Assembly: GCA_036741695.1 (NCBI GenBank)
Contig: DAINRU010000010.1
Coordinates: 1 to 60,037 of the forward strand
Direction: 5' to 3'
Length of the DNA: 60,037 bases
DNA from: JAFANK01 sp036741695
Lineage (GTDB): Bacteria; Vulcanimicrobiota; Vulcanimicrobiia; Eremiobacterales; Eremiobacteraceae
Program-made: the position numbers and the translations under genes
In this document: piece by piece, positions 24,998 to 35,668 of the stretch
How the letters are laid out: every line of letters begins with the position of its first letter
Position numbering within the stretch: position 1 is the first letter of the stretch
Notes under the pieces: model-generated
Databases searched by the model: none
What the model was told of the DNA's origin: nothing
What the model saw: the letters and a program-made list of their open reading frames with translations, nothing else

Positions 24998-27352
24998 ATG
25001 AGCGTCGCGGCCAACGCCGATCTCATCGCCCTCGCCGCAGCCCCGCTGCGCATCGACGGCAGCGACGACGACCTCAAGCGCCTCGCCAAAAGCGAGGCGC
25101 TCGCGCTCACACCCCGCGAGCTGCGCACCATCGCCGAGCGGCTCGGACGCGATCCCACCCGGGCTGAGGCGCACGCCTTTGCGATCCAGTGGAGCGAGCA
25201 CTGCTCCTACAAGAGCAGCCGCGCACTCCTCGCGCAGCTGCCCACGCGCGGCGTTGACGTGATCGTGGGCGTCGGCGAAGATGCCGGCATCCTGAGCGCC
25301 GGCGTTGTCGACGGCACGGAATACGGCGTCGTCGTCGCCCACGAAAGCCATAACCACCCCTCACAGGTCGTGCCGTTCGAGGGCGCGGCAACCGGTGTGG
25401 GCGGCATCCTGCGCGACGTGCTCTGCATGGGTGCACGAGTCGTCGCAAGCGCGGATCCATTACGCTTCGGTCCACCGGTCACCGGCTCGCACGCCGCCTA
25501 CGTGGCCGGCGGGGTGGTCGACGGCATCGCGGCTTACGGCAATGCGGTCGGCGTTCCCAACCTCGCGGGCGACGTGTATTTCCATCCATCATTCAAAGAT
25601 AACTGTCTCGTCAACGTCGTCGCGCTGGGTATCGTGGAGCGCGACCGCATCATCCATAGCCGCGTGCCAGAGAATGGCGAAGGATACGATCTTGTGCTCG
25701 TCGGCAAGGCGACCGATGCATCGGGTTTCGGCGGTGCGGCGTTCGCGTCGCTCGTGCTCGACGAGCAAGAGGCGCAGGCGAACAAGAGCGCGGTGCAAGT
25801 CCCCGATCCGTTCCTCAAGAACGTGATCATGCGAGCCAGTTATGCGGTTTTCGACATGATCCACGAGCGCAAGCTGGCGGTGGGCTTCAAGGACCTCGGC
25901 GCCGGCGGCATCATGGGGAGCTCGTCGGAGATCTGCAGCGCGGGCGGCTTCGGCGCGATCATCGACATCGACAGCGTGCCGGTCGCCGTCGTGGGCCTGC
26001 CGCCGTTCGTCGTCGCGATGGCGGAGACGCAAGAGCGTATGTTGTGGGCGGTGCCGCCGTCATTCACACCCGACCTGCTCGCCGTCTACAACCAGCGGTT
26101 CACGCTGCCTGACGTCTCAGCGGGCGCGTGTGCCGCGGTGATCGGGAAGGCCACGCGCGAGAGGCGCTATCTGGTGCGCGCGGGCGGGAGTGCCGTGATC
26201 GACGTGCCGATCGAAGTGCTGACGCAGCCCGTTCGTGCGACCTGGAAGCTTGCCGACGCGCCGGCTCAGCCGAAGGTGGTGGAGCCCGCGGTCGTCTCCG
26301 ATGTCGCATCCGCCCTCATACAAGTGCTCGCGCATCCCGACGTGTGCAGCCGCCGTCCGCTCATCGAGCATTACGATACGGTCGTCCGCGGTGCAACCGT
26401 CATCCCATCAGGCTATGCCGATGCCGGCGTGCTCCTCGTCAAGCGCGGCGCGCGCCTCGCGCTGGCGCTTTCGGTGGATGGCAACGCGCGGTATGGTTCG
26501 ATCTCGAGCAGGATGGCTGCCGCATACGCAGTCGTGGAATCAGCGCGCAACGTCGCCGCAGTGGGCGCGACGCCCATCGGTCTCACGGACTGTCTCAACT
26601 ACGGCAATCCAGAGGATCCCGTCGCCTACCGTCAGCTCGCCGACGGCATCGAAGGGCTTGGCGAGGCGGCACGCGCGTTGACCATCGCGTCAAAGGACGG
26701 CCTGCCGTTCGTCAGCGGCAACGTCAGCCTCTACAACCATGCCGCGTCGGGGAACGCCATCGTGCCCTCGGCGATCGTGGCCTGCATCGGCCGGATCGAC
26801 GATGTCGGAGCGATCGTCACCATGCAGCTCGTGGCCGGCCAACAATTCCTGTACCTGCTCGGCACGCGCAGTCCCGAGCTTGGCGGATCCGTGTTTGCGG
26901 ACGTCATCGGCGTGCTGGATGCTGGCCCATTGCCGCCGATCGACTATGAGGACGCCTGCGCCCAGATAAAGGCCGTCATCGGCGAGATCCGTGCGAAGCG
27001 CATCACCGCGGCGCACGACATCTCCGACGGCGGCGTGCTCGCCTGCGTGGCGGAGATGTGCCTGGGCGGCGAGGGCACGGGGACGATCGGCGCGTCACTA
27101 CTGCCGACAGAACAGTGGGCACCCGGCGTCTCGCACGCCGCGGCGCTCTTCGGCGAGGCCGGCGGGTTCGTCGTGGCGGTTGCGCCCGAGAATAGCGAAG
27201 CATTCGAGACGGGAGTGAAGTCGCACGGCGCGCAGGCGCGACGTCTGGGCATGACCGGCGGCTCGCGCCTGCACGTCGAACATCTCTGCGACCTTGCCCT
27301 CAGCGACGTGGCGGCGGCCTGGATGCGTCCACTTGTGGACCTATTCGCATGA
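24998..27352 (+). CDS. purL: Phosphoribosylformylglycinamidine synthase, PurL subunit (small type)
   Basis: The 784-residue ATP-dependent amidation subunit is of the small bacterial/archaeal type that needs PurQ and PurS. Motifs are QWSEHCSYKSS, HESHNHPSQVVPFEGAATGVGGI, DLGAGGIMGSSSE and, in the second half, LTDCLNYGNPEDP, SGNVSLYN and TAAHDISDGG. It starts two bases after purC-purE, and its stop overlaps the purQ ATG by four bases. No PurS gene adjoins it; the double PurS-like gene lies 2.6 kb downstream. Confidence 0.95.
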   Translation: MSVAANADLIALAAAPLRIDGSDDDLKRLAKSEALALTPRELRTIAERLGRDPTRAEAHAFAIQWSEHCSYKSSRALLAQLPTRGVDVIVGVGEDAGILSAGVVDGTEYGVVVAHESHNHPSQVVPFEGAATGVGGILRDVLCMGARVVASADPLRFGPPVTGSHAAYVAGGVVDGIAAYGNAVGVPNLAGDVYFHPSFKDNCLVNVVALGIVERDRIIHSRVPENGEGYDLVLVGKATDASGFGGAAFASLVLDEQEAQANKSAVQVPDPFLKNVIMRASYAVFDMIHERKLAVGFKDLGAGGIMGSSSEICSAGGFGAIIDIDSVPVAVVGLPPFVVAMAETQERMLWAVPPSFTPDLLAVYNQRFTLPDVSAGACAAVIGKATRERRYLVRAGGSAVIDVPIEVLTQPVRATWKLADAPAQPKVVEPAVVSDVASALIQVLAHPDVCSRRPLIEHYDTVVRGATVIPSGYADAGVLLVKRGARLALALSVDGNARYGSISSRMAAAYAVVESARNVAAVGATPIGLTDCLNYGNPEDPVAYRQLADGIEGLGEAARALTIASKDGLPFVSGNVSLYNHAASGNAIVPSAIVACIGRIDDVGAIVTMQLVAGQQFLYLLGTRSPELGGSVFADVIGVLDAGPLPPIDYEDACAQIKAVIGEIRAKRITAAHDISDGGVLACVAEMCLGGEGTGTIGASLLPTEQWAPGVSHAAALFGEAGGFVVAVAPENSEAFETGVKSHGAQARRLGMTGGSRLHVEHLCDLALSDVAAAWMRPLVDLFA

Positions 27353-28083
27353 AGCCACGCGTGGCAGTGCTGGTCTTCCCCGGCACAAACTCAGAAGAAG
27401 AGACCGTCGACGCGTGTCGCGACGCGGGCATGGACGCACGGGCGATCCTGTGGAGCGAGCCGCCGCACGATCTGCGCGACTACCACGGCTATGTGATCCC
27501 TGGCGGCTTCGCCTATGAAGATAGGGTACGCGCCGGCGCCATCGCCGCGAAATCGCCAAGCGTGGCGGTGGTGAGAGAGCAAGCCGAGCGCGGCAAGCTC
27601 GTCCTTGGGCTGTGCAACGGAGCGCAAGTGCTGGCCGAGGTCGGGCTGCTGGGACCGGTCGCCATCGCGCGCAATCTGCCGTCCGGTCATTTCCAATGCC
27701 GCATCGTCGACGTCGAACTGGCGGCTCCGGGGCAGCGCTGCGCCTTCACCGCCGGCATGGTCCCGGGCACGACGATGAAGATGGCCATGGCGCACGGTGA
27801 GGGCCGCTTCACGGCCGAGCCTGCATATTTCGACAAGCTCGAACGCGACCACCGCATCATCTTCCGCTTCGCCGGCGCGGCGCCCAACGGCGCCATGCAT
27901 AACGCCGCCGGCATCTGCAACGAGGCGGGCAACGTCCTCGCGGTCATGCCCCACCCCGAACGAGTCGCTTGGAACTTCAACCTCGCCTTCGAGGAACTGG
28001 CGCTGCGCGATCGCGATCCGCTGTCGCCATCACCATCGCTTGCGATCTTCCAAAGCATGGCTCGCTCGCTCTCGCAGCAGTAG
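27349..28083 (+). CDS. purQ: Phosphoribosylformylglycinamidine synthase, PurQ (glutaminase)
   Basis: The 244-residue class I glutamine amidotransferase feeds ammonia to PurL. VLVFPGTNSEEETVDA is the usual opening, VIPGGFAYEDRVRAGAIAA the family segment, the nucleophile Cys lies in LGLCNGAQVL, and VMPHPER holds the His of the triad. Translationally coupled to purL by overlap. A palindromic repeat follows its stop. Confidence 0.95.
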   Translation: MKPRVAVLVFPGTNSEEETVDACRDAGMDARAILWSEPPHDLRDYHGYVIPGGFAYEDRVRAGAIAAKSPSVAVVREQAERGKLVLGLCNGAQVLAEVGLLGPVAIARNLPSGHFQCRIVDVELAAPGQRCAFTAGMVPGTTMKMAMAHGEGRFTAEPAYFDKLERDHRIIFRFAGAAPNGAMHNAAGICNEAGNVLAVMPHPERVAWNFNLAFEELALRDRDPLSPSPSLAIFQSMARSLSQQ

Positions 28084-28122
28084 CACAAACGCACCTTGAA
28101 GCAACGGACCTTGAGGTCCGTT
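28084..28122 (+). repeat. Palindromic repeat element
   Basis: A half-unit (ACAAACGCACCTTGA) precedes AGC and the perfect core AACGGACCTTGAGGTCCGTT at 28103-28122. It lies right after the purQ stop and ends nine bases before the DUF3311 start. Confidence 0.88.
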
Positions 28123-28131
28123 ACCATCAAC

Positions 28132-28386
28132 ATGCCGTCTGAAGGTCCGTCGCCGGGTTTGCCAAAAACCGCCGGAATGCTACAGCACAAGCGCGGCGCC
28201 GATCGGCGTTGGTATTGGTTGCTTCTCATTCCCTATGTCACCATGCTCTGGGTGCCATCGTATAATTCGCTGCAGCCTAGCCTCGCCGGCATCCCGTTCT
28301 TTTACTGGTACCAGTTCATGTGGATCGCGCTGACCGCGGTCGTCATCTGGGTGGTCTACATGCTCTCGCATGGAGGCCGTGAGTGA
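28132..28386 (+). CDS. DUF3311 small membrane protein (symporter-associated)
   Basis: The 84-residue protein has two predicted membrane helices (about residues 24-36, WLLLIPYVTMLW, and 52-75, FYWYQFMWIALTAVVIWVVYML). Small proteins of this type are regularly encoded in front of sodium:solute symporters, as here. The stop overlaps the symporter GTG by four bases. ATG 28132 is preferred over the in-frame start at 28096, whose extra residues (KQRTLRSV) are translated repeat sequence. Probably an accessory subunit; function unproven. Confidence 0.78.
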   Translation: MPSEGPSPGLPKTAGMLQHKRGADRRWYWLLLIPYVTMLWVPSYNSLQPSLAGIPFFYWYQFMWIALTAVVIWVVYMLSHGGRE

Positions 28387-29918
28387 TCTGGCCGGCGGTC
28401 GTCGTCTTCGTCGTCTTGTTCGCGCTCGTCAGCGTGCTCGGTTTTTTGGGCCCGTATTGGCGCCGTGGGAACCTGGATCTGCTCCACGAGTGGGCGCTGG
28501 GCGGCAGGCAGTTCGGAACGGTCGTCTCATGGTTTCTCATCGGCGGCGACCTCTACACGGCATACACCTTCATCGCCGTGCCCGGATTCATCTTCGGCCA
28601 GGGGCCGATCGGCTTCTACGCCCTGCCCTACACCGCCATCGCATACCCGCTGGTGTTCTTCTTCGCGCCGCGCTTTTGGACGATCGCCAAGAACCGAGGC
28701 TACATCACCTACGCGGATTTCGCCCGCGAACGGTATGATAGCCGCGGTCTATCGCTGGTCATCGCCATCACCGGAATACTCGCCACCATGCCGTACATCG
28801 CGTTGCAGCTCGTCGGCATCCAGGTGGTCATCGCGGCGATGGGCTTGGGCGGTACGGGAGCGCTGCGCGACGTTCCCATCATCGCCGCATTCGTGATTCT
28901 GGCCGTCTACACGTATCGCGGCGGGCTGCGCGCACCGGCGTTGGTGGCGTTCGTGAAGGACATCCTCATCTATATCACGGTCATCACCGCAGCCATCGTC
29001 ATACCCGCCAAGCTCGGCGGCTACGGACACATCTTCGCGAGTGCGGGCGTGGCGCTCGCCGCTCGTCCCAAGGCGCTCGGCCTGCTCTTGCCGCAGGCGG
29101 AATACCCGGCCTACATCTCGCTGGCGCTCGGCTCGGCGCTGGCCATCTTCATGTACCCGCACAATATCACCGGCCTTATGAGCGCCTCAGGAGCCCGCGT
29201 CATCCGGCGCAACATGATCGCTTTGCCCGTCTACAGCTTGCTGCTTGCGTTTCTCGCCACGTTCGGCTACATGGCTATCGTCGCTGGGGTACATCCAGCG
29301 ACGGCGAACGAGACCGTACCGCAGTTGCTGCTCGCCATGTTCCCGCCCTGGTTCGCCGGTTTCGGTTTCGCGGCCATCGCCATCGGCGCGCTCGTCCCGG
29401 CTGCGATCATGTCGATCGCGTCGGCGAATCTCTTCACGCGCAACATCTATCGCGAATACATCAATCCACGCTGCACCGACCGCCAAGAGGCGACCAACGC
29501 CAAACTCGTTTCGCTGATCATGAAACTCGGGGCGCTTTTCTTCGTGCTCATCCTGCCGACCGAGTACGCGATCAACTTCCAGTTGTTCGCCGGCGGGTGG
29601 ATCTTGCAGACGCTACCGGCGCTCATCATCGGGCTCTATACGCGCTGGTTCCATCGCAACGCCTTGCTCGCCGGGTGGGCGGTGGGCATGGCGCTCGCCA
29701 CCTACATGCCGCTCAGCACCTACGTGGCGGCCACCAAGCACTTCTCCTCGATCTATGCGCTGCACGTGGGTTCAAGCGTCATCTCGGGGTTCGCCGGCCT
29801 GTACGCCCTCATCGCCAACCTCCTCGTAGCCACGATCCTCACCATTGTCTTGGACTGGCTGCGCATCACGCGTGGAGCGGACAAGACGACGCCCGAGGAC
29901 TATCGCGAAGCCGCATGA
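28383..29918 (+). CDS. Sodium:solute symporter family (SSS) permease
   Basis: The 511-residue polytopic protein has about 13 hydrophobic segments. Family landmarks include the early EWALGGRQFGTVVSWFLIGGDLYTAYTF, ATMPYIALQLVGIQVVI, MYPHNITGLMSASG and AAIAIGALVPAAIMSIASANLFTRNIY. It is close to the monocarboxylate/amino acid branch that pairs with DUF3311. Substrate unknown. Its place inside a purine cluster is odd: it might import a nucleobase, a monocarboxylate or even formate for PurP, but this is guesswork from context. GTG start overlaps DUF3311. Confidence 0.86.
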   Translation: MIWPAVVVFVVLFALVSVLGFLGPYWRRGNLDLLHEWALGGRQFGTVVSWFLIGGDLYTAYTFIAVPGFIFGQGPIGFYALPYTAIAYPLVFFFAPRFWTIAKNRGYITYADFARERYDSRGLSLVIAITGILATMPYIALQLVGIQVVIAAMGLGGTGALRDVPIIAAFVILAVYTYRGGLRAPALVAFVKDILIYITVITAAIVIPAKLGGYGHIFASAGVALAARPKALGLLLPQAEYPAYISLALGSALAIFMYPHNITGLMSASGARVIRRNMIALPVYSLLLAFLATFGYMAIVAGVHPATANETVPQLLLAMFPPWFAGFGFAAIAIGALVPAAIMSIASANLFTRNIYREYINPRCTDRQEATNAKLVSLIMKLGALFFVLILPTEYAINFQLFAGGWILQTLPALIIGLYTRWFHRNALLAGWAVGMALATYMPLSTYVAATKHFSSIYALHVGSSVISGFAGLYALIANLLVATILTIVLDWLRITRGADKTTPEDYREAA

Positions 29919-30004
29919 AGCAGTGCGACTATATCAGCCCGTCTGCAGCGAAGGCGCCGTCAACCGTACAGTAGGAGCGCGTTCCGCTAGCGAAGTCCGA
30001 CCGC

Positions 30005-30532
30005 ATGCCCGGAATCGACGTCGCCATCGAGCTGAAAATCCCCGACAACACCGCCTTTACCGTGCTCACTGCTCTGCGCCGCCTCGGCTATGAGGATCTC
30101 GAGCGGGTCGAACGCTCCGAGCACGTCATCCTTAAGGCGAACGCCGACGAGTCTCCCGAACGCCTTATGGTGGAGCTCTCCCGCGCCGAAGTGCTCTTCA
30201 ACCCGAACAAACACCGCATGGCCTATGCGGTCTCCGGCATGGCCCACGCAGAGCAGCCGCCGCAATGGGAAGCGCTGGTCCGCGATAAGGACGAGAATAA
30301 TAGCCGTCTGGTCTCGCTGTTGCGCGGCACATTCGGCATGACAGCGCTGCAGGGGCTCGAGCGCGCCGTGGGCTGGCGGCTGTACGACCGCAGCGGTCCA
30401 GCGGCGCGCGAGCGCCTAGTGTGGGCCTGTCAGTCGCTGCTCGCCAATCCGGTATCGCAGGCCTACGACATCTGCCCCAGGCCGGTCCGCATCCGAGTCG
30501 GGGAACTCGAGGGGGCGACGGCGAAAGCGTAG
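30005..30532 (+). CDS. Double PurS-like protein (predicted FGAM synthase PurS subunit, tandem fusion)
   Basis: Two PurS-like units can be seen in 175 residues. Unit 1 (about 3-77) runs strand DVAIELKI, helix with LTALRRLGYEDLERVE, strand HVILKA, helix, and ends AEVLFNPNKHRMAYAV. Unit 2 (about 88-156) ends ACQSLLANPVSQAYDI, very close to the usual PurS C-terminus (LLANPVIEDYEI type). Ordinary PurS is about 80 residues and works as a dimer bridging PurL and PurQ. No other PurS is in the cluster although the small-type PurL requires one. The stop is two bases before purP1. Assignment is by motif and context; the first unit is the more diverged. Confidence 0.7.
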   Translation: MPGIDVAIELKIPDNTAFTVLTALRRLGYEDLERVERSEHVILKANADESPERLMVELSRAEVLFNPNKHRMAYAVSGMAHAEQPPQWEALVRDKDENNSRLVSLLRGTFGMTALQGLERAVGWRLYDRSGPAARERLVWACQSLLANPVSQAYDICPRPVRIRVGELEGATAKA

Positions 30533-30534
30533 CG

Positions 30535-31653
30535 ATGAGTCCGAAGTCTGCCGTCCAACTCCCGTCGCTTTTCACCATCGCGACGCTCGGCAGCCACTCC
30601 GCGCTCCAGATCCTCAAGGGAGCAAAAGACGAGGGGTTCCACACCCTCGCCGTCGTCACGCCGCTCAACGAGCGCCTCTACTCGAGCTTCGCCTTTGTCG
30701 ACGAAGTCATCGTCATCCCGCAGTACGGCGATTTCCCCAAGCTCGAAAAAGAGCTCAACAAGCGCAAGGTCATCCTCGTGCCGCATGGCTCGTTCGTCGC
30801 GTACCTCTCGATGGAAGAGCATAAGAAGATGACCACGCCGTACTTCGGCAACAAAGCTGTGCTCGACTGGGAAGCCGACCGCCTGCGGCAGCGCGAGTGG
30901 TTGACACGCGCAGGCTTGAAGATGCCGCGCCAGTTCACCAAGGCGAGCGAGATCGACCGGCCGGTCATCGTCAAGCTCTACGGGGCGCAAGGCGGCAAAG
31001 GATATCTCTTCGTCAAGAACCCGGAAGACTTCACCGCCCGCGCGTCGCACCTCGTCGAGCAGCGCTACATCATGCAGGAATACGTGCTCGGCGTTCCCGT
31101 GTACATCCACTATTTCTATTCGCCGCTGACCGGCAAGCTCGAGATCATGTCGATGGATCGGCGCTACGAGAGCAACGTCGATTCGCTCGGCCGCATCCCG
31201 CTGGCCGATCAGGAAGGCTGGGACATCTCGCCCTCCTACGTCGTCATCGGCAACCAACCCATTAGCCTGCGCGAGTCCCTGCTGGCGGAGGCGTTCAACA
31301 TGGGCGAGGCCGTGGTGCGTGTGAGCCGCGAGATCTGCGGCGAGCGCGGGCTCTTCGGCGCGTTCTGCCTTGAATCGATCGTCACGCCCGAGTCCGAGTT
31401 CTTCCTCATGGAGATCTCAGCACGCATCGTCGCCGGCACCAATCTCTTCATCGACGGCTCGCCCTATTCGTACCTCAACTATGACGAGCCGATGTCCACC
31501 GGACGGCGCATCGCGCGCGAGCTGCGCAACGCGTTGCTCTCCAACAGTTTGGACCTCGTGCTGGACCAATCGGGCCGTAAGACATTCGAGCGCAGCGCCG
31601 CTCCCAACGGCGAGTCCGTCGCCGTTCCCGGTCCCGGGGTTCCCGCGAACTGA
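30535..31653 (+). CDS. purP: Archaeal-type PurP: formate-dependent FAICAR synthetase (copy 1)
   Basis: This 372-residue ATP-grasp enzyme matches archaeal PurP almost motif for motif: TIATLGSHSALQILKGAKDEGF (12-35), VPHGSFVAYLS, YFGNKAVLDWE, RPVIVKLYGAQGGKGY (142-157, with the ATP-grasp glycine loop), YFYSPLTGKLEIMSMDRRYESN, DISPSYVVIGNQPISLRESLL, EISARIVAGTNLF and GSPYSYL. The reaction is AICAR + formate + ATP to FAICAR, replacing the folate-dependent half of PurH. ATG 30535 lies two bases after the PurS-like stop; a longer in-frame start at 30421 is inside the previous gene. PurP is mainly known from archaea. Confidence 0.9.
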   Translation: MSPKSAVQLPSLFTIATLGSHSALQILKGAKDEGFHTLAVVTPLNERLYSSFAFVDEVIVIPQYGDFPKLEKELNKRKVILVPHGSFVAYLSMEEHKKMTTPYFGNKAVLDWEADRLRQREWLTRAGLKMPRQFTKASEIDRPVIVKLYGAQGGKGYLFVKNPEDFTARASHLVEQRYIMQEYVLGVPVYIHYFYSPLTGKLEIMSMDRRYESNVDSLGRIPLADQEGWDISPSYVVIGNQPISLRESLLAEAFNMGEAVVRVSREICGERGLFGAFCLESIVTPESEFFLMEISARIVAGTNLFIDGSPYSYLNYDEPMSTGRRIARELRNALLSNSLDLVLDQSGRKTFERSAAPNGESVAVPGPGVPAN

Positions 31654-32788
31654 TGGCAGCGGCGACGTCACCCAGCGCCGCCCTCGCCGCATACGATTCT
31701 TCTCGCCTCACGCTCGCCTGCATCGGCTCGCACTCAGCGCTCGACGTTTGCCTAGGCGCCAAACGGGCCGGCTTGCGCACGCTCGTGATCACGGCCCCCA
31801 AGCGTGACAAGACCTACGCGCACGCCTTCCGCAGGCGTGACGACGGTACGGGTTGCGTCGACGAGACGCTAATGGTCGACCACTTCGCCGACGTCATAGC
31901 GACAAGCGTGCAGCAGACGATGCTGGAGAAGAACAGCATCTTCATCCCCAACCGCTCGTTTGAGGTCTACGCCCACGAACGCCATTCCTACGACGACATC
32001 GAACGCGGCATGCTCGTGCCGATGTTCGGATCGCGCCGCTTGCTCCGCGCAGAAGAGCGCGACGAGGCGGACAACCAATACCGGCTGCTCGAGGAAGCGA
32101 AGATCCGGTATCCGCGCCGTCTCGCAGGGCCGGATGAGATCAACGGGTTGACGCTCGTCAAAGCACAGCATGCGCGCGTGAACTTCGAGCGCGCGTTCTT
32201 CCTCGCCGCCAATCCCGAACAGTACCGCAAGCGTGCGGCGCACTACCTGGCGAGCGGCGTGGTCAGCCAAGAAGGGCTCGACCGTGCGGTCTTCGAGGAG
32301 TACATCCTCGGGCCGACCATCAACCTGAATTTCTTCTGGTCGCCCATCATCGGCGAGCTCGAACTGTTGGGGACCGACACGCGCCGCCAAACCAACATCG
32401 ACGGCATCCGCTCGTTGCTCGCCGTAGACCAAGCGCCGCTCGGCGCCGCGTTCGCCGCCTCGATGGAAGAAGCGGGCCACATCGCGGCCACGCTGCCGGA
32501 ATCCATGCTGGAACAGGCCTTCGAGATGGGCGAGCGCTTTGTGGCTGCCACACGCCGGCTGCGGCCGCCGGGCATCATCGGACCGTTCGCGCTGCAGTGC
32601 GTCATCGCAGCGGGTCCGCCGAAGTCGTTCGTCGTCTACGACGTCAGCCTGCGTATCCCGGGGTCGCCGGGCACCAAGTACACGCCGTACTCGGCGTATC
32701 GCTGGGGTGCGGAGATGTCGGTCGGCGAACGCATCGCCAAAGAAGTCGTGCTGGCCCGCGACAGCGGACGGCTCTCGGAGATCTGCAC

Positions 32789-32792
<4 letters not shown>
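31653..32792 (+). CDS. PurP paralogue with altered ATP-grasp loop (copy 2)
   Basis: The 379-residue paralogue keeps the PurP N-terminal signature (CIGSHSALDVCLGAKRAG, 23-40), VPMFGSRRLLRAE, NFFWSPIIGELELLGTDTRRQTN and the C-terminal MSVGERIAKEV. Where copy 1 has YGAQGGKGY, this copy reads HARVNFERAF (about 173-182), so the glycine-rich loop is gone. The RIPGSPGTKYTPYSAY segment replaces the GGTN-type loop. It overlaps copy 1 by one base and guaA by four, so both paralogues are made together. It may form a heteromer with copy 1, or have taken on another step such as IMP ring closure (hypothesis). Confidence 0.82.
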
Positions 32793-34335
<1,543 letters not shown>

Positions 34336-34339
<4 letters not shown>

Positions 34340-35634
34340 ACGTCCTCATCATCGGTTCGGGCGCGCGCGAGCACGCGTTGGCCTGGAAGCTGTCGAAGTC
34401 GCCGCGTGTCGAGCGCATCTTCTCGGCGCCGGGCAACGCGGGCACAGCGCAGCTGGGCACGAACTGGCCGGACCTCACCCCGACCACAGGACCCGAGCTT
34501 GCGCGGCGCGCGAGCGAGGAGCGCATCGACTTGGCCGTGATCGGGCCGGAAGCGGCGCTCGCAGCCGGCGTCTCAGATGCATTGCGTGTAGCCGGTATCA
34601 CCGTGTTCGGGCCTAGCCGCGCCGGTGCACGCCTGGAGTCGAGCAAGGCGTTCGCCAAGCACTTCTTAGAGCGCCATAGCATCCCGACCGCACGCTACCG
34701 GGTAGTCCACGATCAGCGCCACGCCGAGCGAGCGCTCGAGCATTTTGACGACGGCGTGGTGCTCAAGGCGGACGGCCTCGCCGCGGGCAAGGGCGTCGTC
34801 GTCTGCGCCGATGCTGCCGAAGCCCGCCCCATCCTCGCGCAGTGGTATGGAGAGCGCAAGCTGCCGGGCGGCGGCACGAGCATCGTCATGGAAGAGCGCC
34901 TGGAAGGGCGCGAAGTGTCGGTGATGGCGGTGTTGGATGGAGTGCGCTGCGTCGCGCTCGCCGGAGCGTGCGATTACAAACGCGCCGGTGACGGTGACAC
35001 CGGGCCCAATACGGGCGGCATGGGAGCATACTCACCGGCGCACGACGTGCTCGACGAGTTGGGCTTGAAGCGGATCCAGAATCTCGTCATCGGGCCGGCG
35101 CTCGAGGGTCTCAAGCGCGATGGGATCGACTACCGGGGGTGCCTATACGCCGGTCTCATGATGACCACGCGGGGACCCATGGTGCTCGAGTTCAACGCCC
35201 GCTTCGGCGATCCGGAGACCGAAGTCGTACTGCCGCGCTTGGAGTCGGACCTGTTCGATCTCCTGTATGCGGCAGCGTCCGGTCAGCTCGACGAAGCTAC
35301 GATGCCCACGTTCTCAACGTCCGCGTGCGTCGGCGTGGTGCTCACAAGCGACGGTTATCCACAGGCGTCTCGCGCGGTACACGGCCTGCCGGCATTCACC
35401 CCGCTTGAGGACGAGTCGACCGTTGGATTTTGGGGCGGTTCGACACTGCGCGGGGCGGTCGTCGACGCAAGCGGCGGGCGTGTGCTCACCGTGTGCGCAC
35501 TCGGCGCCGATCTGGCGGAAGCGCGAAAAGGGGCCTACGAAGCGGCCGCGCGCTACGAGAAACTGCTGCCGGAAGGGGTCGTCATACGCTACCGTTCCGA
35601 CATCGCCGAGCGATGTGCGGAGCCAGTTCGTTGA
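34336..35634 (+). CDS. purD: Phosphoribosylamine-glycine ligase
   Basis: The 432-residue ATP-grasp ligase forms GAR. MNVLIIGSGAREHALAWKL is the standard start; other family segments are FGPSRAGARLESSKAFAK, DGVVLKADGLAAGKGVVV, DYKRAGDGDTGPNTGGMGAYSPA and LEFNARFGDPETEVVLPRL. ATG 34336 overlaps the guaA TGA; ATG 34330 would add two residues (MG) and cannot be excluded. Confidence 0.95.
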
Positions 35635-35668
35635 CAGGCCACGGCCTTTCCGGTAAGGTGGAAGTGCG

